The notes beneath the pieces were generated by a model, which ran no database searches, was not told the origin of the DNA, and saw only the letters and a program-made list of their open reading frames with translations. From CALRGL01 sp964374035 (GTDB taxonomy: Bacteria > Patescibacteriota > Patescibacteriia > UBA9934 > GWF2-40-263): a stretch of DNA of 23,245 bases. Of this stretch, positions 1-5,185 are shown one piece after another (within the stretch, counting starts at the first letter, position 1; each line of letters opens with the position of its first letter). Where the stretch lies: positions 1-23,245 of the forward strand of contig CAYJWY010000015.1 of the NCBI GenBank assembly GCA_964374035.1, given 5' to 3'. A program made the translations under genes and the position numbers.

Positions 1-51
1 ATGACGAATGGAAACTCGTATAGATTCTATTGCCAGTAGTATGCGCCAGGG
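1..51. other. Left edge, no supported gene
   Basis: Frame 1 is open for twelve codons and stops with TAG at 37-39. It could be the tail of a gene outside the window, but it is too short to judge. I see nothing else here before the promoter that begins at 52. Confidence 0.3.
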
Positions 52-80
52 TTGACTTTTTATCAAAAATCCTCTATATT
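52..80 (+). promoter_or_regulatory. Sigma70-type promoter
   Basis: TTGACT at 52-57 and TATATT at 75-80 are separated by exactly 17 nt. Transcription should start near 87, giving a leader of about 160 nt before the start codon at 247. Both boxes are close to consensus, so this should be a fairly strong promoter. Confidence 0.8.
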
Positions 81-86
81 TTCGCG

Positions 87-246
87 GTTACGGCGCAATG
101 TCGTGACACTGGGGAATCCCCCCCAAGTCCGTGCAGGCCGTCACACGTCGCCCTAACATAGCTCGACTCTGTCGAGCGACGTGGGCTACGTTGGGGACCG
201 TCTACTGCCCGTTCGCCTTCCATGGCGGGCCGGAAAGGAATGTGTG
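87..246 (+). promoter_or_regulatory. Long structured 5' leader
   Basis: The leader can form several helices. GCTCGAC (161-167) pairs with GTCGAGC (171-177) around a TCT loop. An overlapping alternative pairs CACGTCGC (144-151) with GCGACGTG (176-183). GGGG-AAT-CCCC near 111-121 can form a hairpin, and GTGAC near 102 can pair with GTCAC near 140. The 15 nt GGGCTACGTTGGGGA at 184-198 also occurs, in reverse complement, in the repeat cluster near 3894-3908. It does not match a riboswitch class I know. Mutually exclusive helices would suit a regulatory leader, but this is inference. Confidence 0.4.
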
Positions 247-1296
247 ATGAAAGAGTTCACGTCACAACAGTGTCGCGAGATCATGGAGCATCGCTCCATC
301 CCCTGGGGAGGAGTGAAGTTGATCGGCGGATTCATCCTCACGATGATCGTCACGTTCAGCGTGTCAATGCCTGCTCTCACCTTGCTGTCAAATCCAGCCA
401 CGATGCTCTCGCGGTATTCTCCGATGTGGCAAGTCGTGTTTTTCATCGCCATGTGTTTCGTGATCTCGTGCATCATGCTCTCCTTCAATCCTGGATCGTG
501 GATCAAGTCCTACTTCGCCCGCAACGTTCGTGGTTACAGAGCCCGGTTCTGGCTCAATGACGAATGCACGCATAGCCAGATCGTGTCGAGCACCACTACG
601 GCGTTCTCTTGCGTGCGTCCACCAAAGATAGACCTCATCATCGAGGTTCCGCTTGGTGGATGGTTCAGCGGGAAAACCGGCATCATCCGGCACTGCATTT
701 GGACATCTGAGCACTCATCGAATCTGTCCAACTGGAGTGTCCGATTCCATGCCATTCTGGATTCGAACGTTCTATTGGAAGTTTACTATCACGACAAATT
801 GTCAGGCGTCGACACACGACTCGTTTTCGTCGCAAAAGCGGCGATCGAACTGCTCCAGCTCGCGAGGACGCGTGAAATACAACGTTCCCCGGTCAATCCA
901 TCGACGGCCATTGTGCACTTGATGCACGAGAATGCTGAGGTCAACAGGATCAGGATGGATTCGGTCGAAAAGCTTGGGCGCTACATGCAGGAGAACACCG
1001 ATCTGAGCACAGAATGTCGACAGCTGAGTGCGAGTCTTCTGCAGGCGGTCGATGCTCTCAAGCAGGTCGAACACACGATTCGCGGTTTCGATCGTCTCAA
1101 GGATCGCATCGAAGGCTGTGAGTTGCGTCTGCGGGTTCTGCGTCACATCGAGGGTCTGCTTTCTGCAAGCGACGTGCAGGGTCGCGTCGTGATCGAGGCG
1201 CGCATCGAGGAAGCTGCGGCCGCGCTCGAAGAAGCCAGGCGTCGTCAGCGCCGCAGTGGTTCCAGTAAGCCCAAGGAGACCCGCCCACAGCTCTGA
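247..1296 (+). CDS. Membrane protein with C-terminal coiled coil, unknown function
   Basis: I do not recognise the family. The protein is 349 aa. Two hydrophobic segments (about residues 22-48 and 59-80) should form a membrane hairpin. A middle domain of about 140 residues with alternating hydrophobic positions is followed from about residue 225 by a long charged helical region rich in Leu, Glu and Arg, probably a coiled coil, and a basic tail. I chose the ATG at 247 because GGAAAGGA lies a few bases upstream; an in-frame upstream extension to 181 has no such site and would overlap the leader hairpins. It stands alone behind its own promoter. The predicted topology puts the C-terminal part on one side of the membrane, perhaps as a scaffold, but nothing in the sequence gives a specific role. 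Confidence 0.75.
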   Translation: MKEFTSQQCREIMEHRSIPWGGVKLIGGFILTMIVTFSVSMPALTLLSNPATMLSRYSPMWQVVFFIAMCFVISCIMLSFNPGSWIKSYFARNVRGYRARFWLNDECTHSQIVSSTTTAFSCVRPPKIDLIIEVPLGGWFSGKTGIIRHCIWTSEHSSNLSNWSVRFHAILDSNVLLEVYYHDKLSGVDTRLVFVAKAAIELLQLARTREIQRSPVNPSTAIVHLMHENAEVNRIRMDSVEKLGRYMQENTDLSTECRQLSASLLQAVDALKQVEHTIRGFDRLKDRIEGCELRLRVLRHIEGLLSASDVQGRVVIEARIEEAAAALEEARRRQRRSGSSKPKETRPQL

Positions 1297-1311
1297 TCTG
1301 TTCGACCCCTC

Positions 1312-1343
1312 GCCGGTCATTCACCCTGAAGGCCGGTTTTTTT
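1312..1343 (+). terminator. Probable terminator after the membrane protein gene
   Basis: GCCGGT at 1312-1317 can pair with GCCGGT at 1332-1337 (four G-C pairs and two G-U), followed by seven T. The stem is short, so strength is uncertain. A second hairpin (CTGCC/GGCAG, around 1349-1370) follows without a T run. Confidence 0.5.
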
Positions 1344-1383
1344 GTCTACCTGCCACTGAGAGGCGGGCAGACCTTCGGAGGGG

Positions 1384-1427
1384 CATGCTAAGCCTGGCCT
1401 ACACATGTGTAAGCCAGGCTTAGCATG
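1384..1427. repeat. 44-nt near-perfect palindrome
   Basis: The left half, CATGCTAAGCCTGGC then C then TACACA, is the reverse complement of the right half except for one mismatch (C1399 against A1412). The centre lies between 1405 and 1406, with no unpaired loop in DNA. It sits in an intergenic stretch between converging genes. It is much longer than a terminator needs and has only a short T tract after it. It may be a small mobile palindrome or a dimer-binding site. Confidence 0.85.
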
Positions 1428-1468
1428 TTTTGCAGACTTCGTATTTTTTGCGTCAGAAAAATAAAAAA

Positions 1469-1488
1469 ACAGCCAGAGTTATGGCTGT
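1469..1488 (-). terminator. Bidirectional terminator, mainly for the methyltransferase
   Basis: ACAGCC (1469-1474) pairs with GGCTGT (1483-1488) around an 8-nt loop. On the minus strand the stem is followed by seven T (from the A run at 1462-1468); on the plus strand a T run begins at 1496. The stop codon of the minus-strand gene lies inside the loop. Confidence 0.8.
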
Positions 1489-2252
1489 GAGTGGGTTTTT
1501 TTGAATCCTGTGCACCAGCACACGGAATTTCCGTCGTGTTCAAGAATGGATATCGCGCACTGGTCATTCCAATGTTTGAGTCCGACGCCGACGCCCTCGA
1601 CTTCGTAGATGAACCAGCTTGGGTGAACCCATATCGGCATCTCGCAGAAGAACGTTGCACCGAGTTCCATCACCGAGGCGACGCCGCAGATGTGAGCGTA
1701 GAGTTCGTATACGTTTTGGTACACAATCGAGCCGTGCGCGTAGATGAAGTCGAAGGTTGCGCCGGCGAGTCGCTGTGGAAGTTCTGCGTGCGAGGATTCT
1801 GTGAACCTGACGCGGTTTGTGAGTTCGAGTCGCATTGCGCGCGCGTTTGCTCTTGCGAGCATACCTTGTGACACGTCGGTTCCGCGCACGGTAACTTCGG
1901 GAAAGCGCGTTGCAAGGAAGCAGGCATCGAGGCCAACGCCGCAACCGATGTCGAGGATACGCTTGGGTTCGAGATCGCCGATGATCTGTACGAGCTCGTT
2001 CATCGTGGGGCGATGCACCTCGCGCGAGTAGATGTAGGGCAACCAGAGCGCCGCCAGATCGTCGTTGTTGCGGCGTAGATCTTCCAAGGTTTCCCATCGC
2101 CGTCGATAGGCTTTCCAAGCTCGACGCGCTTCTTTGAGTGTGCGGTCGCTGTCTTCGCGATAACCTTCCGCAATCAGCTCTTGGGCATGGAACCGATCAA
2201 CGTCGTCGCCTTCGGGACACGCTTCACTCCACTTGATTTGACGTGCGCTCAT
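1479..2252 (-). CDS. Class I SAM-dependent methyltransferase
   Basis: This is a 257-aa protein with the Rossmann-like fold of class I methyltransferases. Motif I, ILDIGCGVGLDA, is at about residues 99-110; the acidic end of strand 2 is GTD at 124-126; a post-motif FDFIYAHGS lies near 167-175. The first ~85 residues are charged and helical (many Arg and Glu) and may bind substrate. The substrate cannot be told from the sequence: small molecule, RNA and protein are all possible. The ATG at 2252 has AAAGGATC upstream at good spacing and a TTGACA promoter at 2304-2309. The gene is single and ends in a hairpin terminator overlapping its stop. It is divergent from the secreted thrombospondin-repeat gene. 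Confidence 0.85.
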   Translation of the reverse strand: MSARQIKWSEACPEGDDVDRFHAQELIAEGYREDSDRTLKEARRAWKAYRRRWETLEDLRRNNDDLAALWLPYIYSREVHRPTMNELVQIIGDLEPKRILDIGCGVGLDACFLATRFPEVTVRGTDVSQGMLARANARAMRLELTNRVRFTESSHAELPQRLAGATFDFIYAHGSIVYQNVYELYAHICGVASVMELGATFFCEMPIWVHPSWFIYEVEGVGVGLKHWNDQCAISILEHDGNSVCWCTGFKKTHSQP

Positions 2253-2281
2253 TGCTGATCCTTTTATCGTTTCGAACGGAA

Positions 2282-2309
2282 AGCTTAACAGAATCTAGGG
2301 TTCTGTCAA
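2282..2309 (-). promoter_or_regulatory. Promoter of the methyltransferase gene
   Basis: Read on the minus strand: TTGACA (2309-2304), a 16-nt spacer, TAAGCT (2287-2282). Start of transcription near 2275, about 23 nt before the ATG. The spacer contains ACAGAA/TTCTGT inverted repeats that could hold a regulator. Confidence 0.65.
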
Positions 2310-2315
2310 TCATCG

Positions 2316-2324
2316 TGCTACGAT
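2316..2324 (+). promoter_or_regulatory. Extended -10 promoter of the secreted-protein operon
   Basis: TGCTACGAT contains an extended -10 (TG, one base, TACGAT at 2319-2324). No good -35 lies 17 nt upstream. Transcription would start near 2331, only about two bases before the ATG at 2333, so the message would be leaderless. Confidence 0.5.
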
Positions 2325-2332
2325 ATCCGTAT

Positions 2333-3523
2333 ATGAAATGGTCAATCGCCCTGGCTCTCGTCGCCGTTCCATTGATCGTCTTTGCCGCAGGAAGTGGAGG
2401 AGGTGGCGGAGGAGGCGGTGGTGGCTCGTCGTGTTCGCAGGATGTGTATACGTGTGGTTCGTTTTCGTCTTGTTCGATCGATGGGGTGCAGACGCGTACA
2501 TGCACACTGACGACCGATTGTCCGTTCGTTGTTGATCCAGAGCCCTCGTCGTCTCAGAGCTGTACGCCGTCGTGCATAAAAGATACATGGTCGTGTTCTG
2601 GATGGGGTTCGTGTTTTGCAAATGGGACACAGGCGCGCAAATGTACGAAGACGTTTGACTGTCCCATCGCTGACACACCCTCCCCGATTGTTGAACAAGC
2701 GTGTCAACCCGACTGTACCAAGGATGAGTGGTCGTGTGGAGAGTTTTCTGTGTGCACCTCCGCGGGATCGCAAACGCGCAGTTGTTCACTTGTGTTCGAC
2801 TGTCCTCGTGTAAGCGATCCTTCGCCCGCGACGTCGCAGAGTTGTACGCCGTCGTGCACGCAAGATACGTGGAGTTGCGGATCGTTCGGCCCGTGCGATG
2901 GCAGTGGTAATCAGTCGCGAACGTGCGAGTTGAAGAATGATTGCCCCGGCGTCGTTTCGGAAAAACCGCAGACGCAGTCCCGTTGCGATCACGTGCAATG
3001 TAATCAGGCGACGACGTATGAGCGTGTGTTGTGTCGACTCAGCTTGAAGCCTGAGGGCGTAAAGCGCGAGCTTGAACTCGAGTTCAATCCCGAGGCTTGT
3101 CGCGCGTTTCAAGGCGATGAGCAAGCGGAGTGCCTCACGTATTACAAATCCTACTGGCCGTGTTGGAAGGGGACAACGCTTGAGAAACGCGTCGAGTGCG
3201 CGAAGGGTGTGCTCGAATTGAAGGGTGATGTCGCCGCGCAAAAGGCCGCGTGCAAGGCCGATGAGAAGTGTCTCGACGAGCTGTACGAACACGCAATGCA
3301 TCTGATCGTGTTTCGATTCTACGATCTCGAACAGCGCGCAGAGGCCTGGATGAAAGAAGGTGTGGATGCGCAGTCGACGGCGAAGTTTGTGACCAAGGTG
3401 GTCGAAAACAAGATCGCCTTTTTGCAGGCCGACACAAAGGAGGATCGTCTCGCGATTATCGAAACAATGCGATCCGACTGGCGCGCACACGTCGCGCACG
3501 CTCGAACTCTTTTGAAACGCTAA
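2333..3523 (+). CDS. Secreted protein with four thrombospondin type 1-like repeats
   Basis: This 396-aa protein starts with a signal peptide (MKWSIALALVAVPLIVFA, likely cut after Ala18 or 19), then a Gly10 linker. Four Cys-rich repeats follow, at about residues 34-76, 77-125, 126-168 and 169-208. Each has the pattern W/YxCGxFxxC...QTRxC...DCP typical of TSP1-like modules, with paired cysteines that would form disulfides outside the cell. The C-terminal ~185 residues are helical, with scattered cysteines and many Glu and Lys. TSP-like repeats are common in surface proteins of CPR bacteria and may serve adhesion to a host cell; that role is inference. The start at 2333 gives the signal peptide directly; an upstream extension would not. 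A lipoprotein gene follows after 4 nt. Confidence 0.85.
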   Translation: MKWSIALALVAVPLIVFAAGSGGGGGGGGGGSSCSQDVYTCGSFSSCSIDGVQTRTCTLTTDCPFVVDPEPSSSQSCTPSCIKDTWSCSGWGSCFANGTQARKCTKTFDCPIADTPSPIVEQACQPDCTKDEWSCGEFSVCTSAGSQTRSCSLVFDCPRVSDPSPATSQSCTPSCTQDTWSCGSFGPCDGSGNQSRTCELKNDCPGVVSEKPQTQSRCDHVQCNQATTYERVLCRLSLKPEGVKRELELEFNPEACRAFQGDEQAECLTYYKSYWPCWKGTTLEKRVECAKGVLELKGDVAAQKAACKADEKCLDELYEHAMHLIVFRFYDLEQRAEAWMKEGVDAQSTAKFVTKVVENKIAFLQADTKEDRLAIIETMRSDWRAHVAHARTLLKR

Positions 3524-3527
3524 CCGT

Positions 3528-3746
3528 ATGAAAACAAAAATTCTTTTGTTCGCGTCCCTACTCGCGCTTGCCGGTGCTGGCTGTGCGCCTGCTTCGCAAC
3601 CGACAGCTCAACCGACTCCCGCGCAAGAAGAGCCTGCGATTGTGGATCAGCAGGCTTCGCCTTCGATTCAGCCGGACGCTGAGATGCCCGCCGAGTTCCA
3701 GGATCATCTCGACGCCGCCGTGGACGAATTGAACGCGGCTCAATAA
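3528..3746 (+). CDS. Small putative lipoprotein
   Basis: The protein is 72 aa. It starts with a basic n-region and a hydrophobic stretch ending in LAGAGC, a near-match to a lipobox (Cys19 as the lipidated residue; the -3 position is Gly rather than Leu). The mature part is Pro, Gln and Glu rich, typical of a flexible acidic tether, and ends in a short helix with Asp, Glu and Ala. It lies 4 nt after the TSP-repeat gene and before a terminator, so the two are an operon. I do not recognise a family. It probably sits on the membrane outer face beside its secreted neighbour. Confidence 0.75.
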   Translation: MKTKILLFASLLALAGAGCAPASQPTAQPTPAQEEPAIVDQQASPSIQPDAEMPAEFQDHLDAAVDELNAAQ

Positions 3747-3757
3747 GCAACAAAAAA

Positions 3758-3782
3758 ACGCCTCCGAGGCGTGGTTGTTTTA
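3758..3782 (+). terminator. Terminator of the TSP/lipoprotein operon
   Basis: ACGCCT (3758-3763), loop CCG, AGGCGT (3767-3772), extended outward by A/T pairing (AACAA with TTGTT), followed by GGTTGTTTT. It begins just after the stop of the lipoprotein gene. Confidence 0.8.
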
Positions 3783-3926
3783 CGTCCCACTTCGCTCTGA
3801 CGAGATGCGTTGGGGACATCCCACTTCGCTCTAACGAGCTTCGTTGGGGACGTCGTCCCACTTCGCCCTCTTTCGAAGACAATGTGGGATAAAATCCCCA
3901 ACGTAGCCCTACAGGGCGAAGTGGGA
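3783..3926. repeat. Cluster of about four ~34-nt hairpin repeats
   Basis: Three head-to-tail units start at about 3783, 3818 and 3852. They share RTCCCACTTCGCYCT near the start, and the first two end in CGTTGGGGAC, so each can fold on itself (GTCCC with GGGAC). A fourth unit at about 3893-3926 is inverted: AGGGCGAAGTGGGA (3912-3925) is the exact reverse complement of TCCCACTTCGCCCT (3856-3869). The cluster ends directly at the encoded CCA of tRNA-Leu(TAA). It resembles REP-type intergenic palindromes. Confidence 0.8.
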
Positions 3927-4013
3927 TGGTGGGCGAGGAGGGACTCGAACCCTCACGGGGTTTCCCCCAAGAAATTTTAAGTCTCTCGTGGCTACCGATT
4001 ACACCACTCGCCC
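3927..4013 (-). tRNA. tRNA-Leu(TAA)
   Basis: The minus strand folds as a class II tRNA: acceptor GGGCGAG/CTCGCCC, discriminator A, encoded CCA, anticodon stem AGAGA/TTTCT with loop CTTAAAA (anticodon TAA at 3979-3977), a long variable arm (TGGGG-GAA-ACCCC), and T arm GAGGG-TTCGAGT-CCCTC. It reads UUA and UUG leucine codons. Its promoter is at 4022-4050. Confidence 0.95.
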
Positions 4014-4021
4014 ACGAGCGA

Positions 4022-4050
4022 AAGATAGCAAATTCCATCCTTTCGGCCAA
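4022..4050 (-). promoter_or_regulatory. Promoter of tRNA-Leu(TAA)
   Basis: Minus strand: TTGGCC (4050-4045), 17-nt spacer, TATCTT (4027-4022). Predicted start about 4015, two bases before the tRNA 5' end. Confidence 0.65.
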
Positions 4051-4064
4051 GCGGATTGATTATC

Positions 4065-4093
4065 TTGTCAGTGTCTACGATCAATGTTAGACT
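4065..4093 (+). promoter_or_regulatory. Promoter of tRNA-Gly(GCC)
   Basis: TTGTCA (4065-4070), 17-nt spacer, TAGACT (4088-4093). Predicted start about 4100, five bases before the tRNA. It is back to back with the tRNA-Leu promoter. Confidence 0.75.
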
Positions 4094-4104
4094 TTTCTCG
4101 AAAT

Positions 4105-4179
4105 GCGGTAATAGCTCAGTGGTAGAGCGTCTCCTTGCCAAGGAGAAGGTCGCGAGTTCGAACCTCGTTTGCCGCTCCA
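4105..4179 (+). tRNA. tRNA-Gly(GCC)
   Basis: Acceptor GCGGTAA/TTGCCGC, D arm GCTC...GAGC, anticodon stem TCTCC/GGAGA with loop TTGCCAA (anticodon GCC at 4137-4139), T arm CGAGG-type with GTTCGAAC, discriminator T, CCA encoded at 4177-4179. It decodes GGC and GGT. Confidence 0.96.
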
Positions 4180-4180
4180 C

Positions 4181-4213
4181 CAAAACACCTCAGATACGTT
4201 CTGAGGTGTTTTG
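4181..4213 (+). terminator. Terminator of tRNA-Gly
   Basis: A perfect 14-bp stem (CAAAACACCTCAGA, 4181-4194, with its complement at 4200-4213) around TACGT, with T-rich 3' side. It may also act for the converging coiled-coil gene, which ends at 4234. Confidence 0.85.
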
Positions 4214-4233
4214 TTTATGGCATTGTGAGTGAC

Positions 4234-4806
4234 TTAGACGAGTCGATTGACGTAGCGAAGCGTTTCAATTTTTCGATCTGCTCGCGCGAAGCCTTTATCC
4301 ATTTTTTCGTCCAGCTGGATAAAGTTTTGTTGCGTTGTGATCGCAAATTCTTCAAGCCACCGATCATTTTTATCAAATCGTTCGTCAACATCATCAAATC
4401 TTTGGTCGACTTGTTCAAATCTTNNNNNNNNNNNNNNNNNNNNNNNNNNNNNNNNNNNNNNNNNNNNNNNNNNNNNNNNNNNNNNNNNNNNNNNNNNNNN
4501 NNNNNNNNNNNNNNNNNNNNNNNGGTCGATCTGTTCAAATCGAGCGTCGACTTGTTTGAATCGCGTGTCAACTTGTTCAAATCGAACGTCGACTTGTTTG
4601 AAACCTGTTGTCATTGTTAAGTCTAATTTATCGACTCGTTTGTTAAGATCGACGATTCCCTTCTTGAGCCCGCCTACTTCTTGTTTGAGGCTCCACATTT
4701 CTTTGCCAACCTCTTCAAAGCCTTTATGCGTCGCCAAGGCTAAGTCCTCGATTAGGATGGCTAAGTTTCCAACCGTCTTGTTTAATGTTTGTATTTCTTG
4801 AGACAT
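4234..4806 (-). CDS. Heptad-repeat coiled-coil protein (gap inside)
   Basis: The protein is about 190 aa with part unknown. The core repeats the heptad RFxQVDx (for example FKQVDVRFEQVDTRF), with Phe and Val in core positions, so it should form a long parallel coiled coil. The N-terminal ~60 residues (LNKTVGNLAILIEDLA..., LKQEVGGLKKGIVDLNKR) and the C-terminal ~55 (ERFDKNDRWLEEF..., KMDKGFARADRK) are also helical. A run of 100 N interrupts the repeat, so true length and frame across the gap are unknown. There is no signal peptide or membrane helix, so it is probably cytoplasmic. The start ATG lies 15 nt after the stop of the 79-aa gene, without a clear ribosome site, suggesting translation from a shared message. 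Function unknown; structural or scaffold roles are possible. Confidence 0.75.
   Translation of the reverse strand: MSQEIQTLNKTVGNLAILIEDLALATHKGFEEVGKEMWSLKQEVGGLKKGIVDLNKRVDKLDLTMTTGFKQVDVRFEQVDTRFKQVDARFEQIDXXXXXXXXXXXXXXXXXXXXXXXXXXXXXXXXXXRFEQVDQRFDDVDERFDKNDRWLEEFAITTQQNFIQLDEKMDKGFARADRKIETLRYVNRLV
4424..4523. other. Assembly gap of 100 N
   Basis: Exactly 100 N, the conventional length for a gap of unknown size, inside a repetitive heptad-coding stretch. Repeat copy number probably defeated assembly. Confidence 0.99.
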
Positions 4807-4821
4807 AGCATTGGAAGTATA

Positions 4822-5061
4822 TCACGCGGCGGCTGGCGCTTGCGAGTCACTCGTTTTGCCTTTTTTGACCTGATTAAACGCCCATCCTGCGCCGGATTTA
4901 CTTCCGGTTTTGAATTGGTCGCGAGCGAGCGTGATGACGAAGTTGCGAAGATCCGATGTTTGCAAATCGTCGAGCCCGAACGTTTCTGAAAGCGTGTTCA
5001 CGCGCGAGACCAGTTCTCGGGACCAGTTGTTAACTTTTGTTTCTGCCGACATACGGTTCAT
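4822..5061 (-). CDS. 79-aa hypothetical protein
   Basis: The protein is soluble, helical and basic at the end. Its central part, NNWSRELVSRVNTLSETFG, then DLRNFVITLARDQFKTGSKSG and GWAFNQ, reads like a compact all-helical domain. The N-terminus could be Met1 (5061) or Met4 (5052); neither has a Shine-Dalgarno site. It lies between the lamin-tail gene and the coiled-coil gene on the same strand, probably in one transcription unit. I do not recognise the family or infer a function. Confidence 0.6.
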   Translation of the reverse strand: MNRMSAETKVNNWSRELVSRVNTLSETFGLDDLQTSDLRNFVITLARDQFKTGSKSGAGWAFNQVKKGKTSDSQAPAAA

Positions 5062-5185
5062 GTTTAAGAATATTGACGACGTACTCGCTGAGCAGTGTAC
5101 TCACGACCGGCGAGATTCCGTACGCGAAGGCTTTATGCTCAACGCATGTCTTGAGGTGTGACAGCGAGACTGTTTTTGCTTGCAT
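5030..5185 (-). CDS. Possible 51-aa overlapping ORF
   Basis: A frame from ATG at 5185 to TAA at 5030 encodes MQAKTVSLSHLKTCVEHKAF and then AYGISPVVSTLLSEYVVNIL, which reads like a natural helical peptide. It overlaps the end of the lamin-tail gene by 47 nt and the start of the 79-aa gene by 32 nt. It fills what would otherwise be a 77-nt gap. There is no ribosome site. It may be real or a chance frame. Confidence 0.3.
   Translation of the reverse strand: MQAKTVSLSHLKTCVEHKAFAYGISPVVSTLLSEYVVNILKHEPYVGRNKS

Noticed and set aside
87..180. Possible cobalamin or other known riboswitch in the leader
   Set aside because: GGGGAAT and CACTG strings look suggestive, but order and spacing do not match any class I know.
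2310..2789. Long minus-strand frames opposite the TSP-repeat gene
   Set aside because: Composition is the mirror of the Cys-rich repeats, with many His, Thr and Arg; no start signals.
3783..3926. CRISPR array
   Set aside because: Units are adjacent self-complementary repeats without unique spacers of constant length, one unit is inverted, and no cas gene is present.
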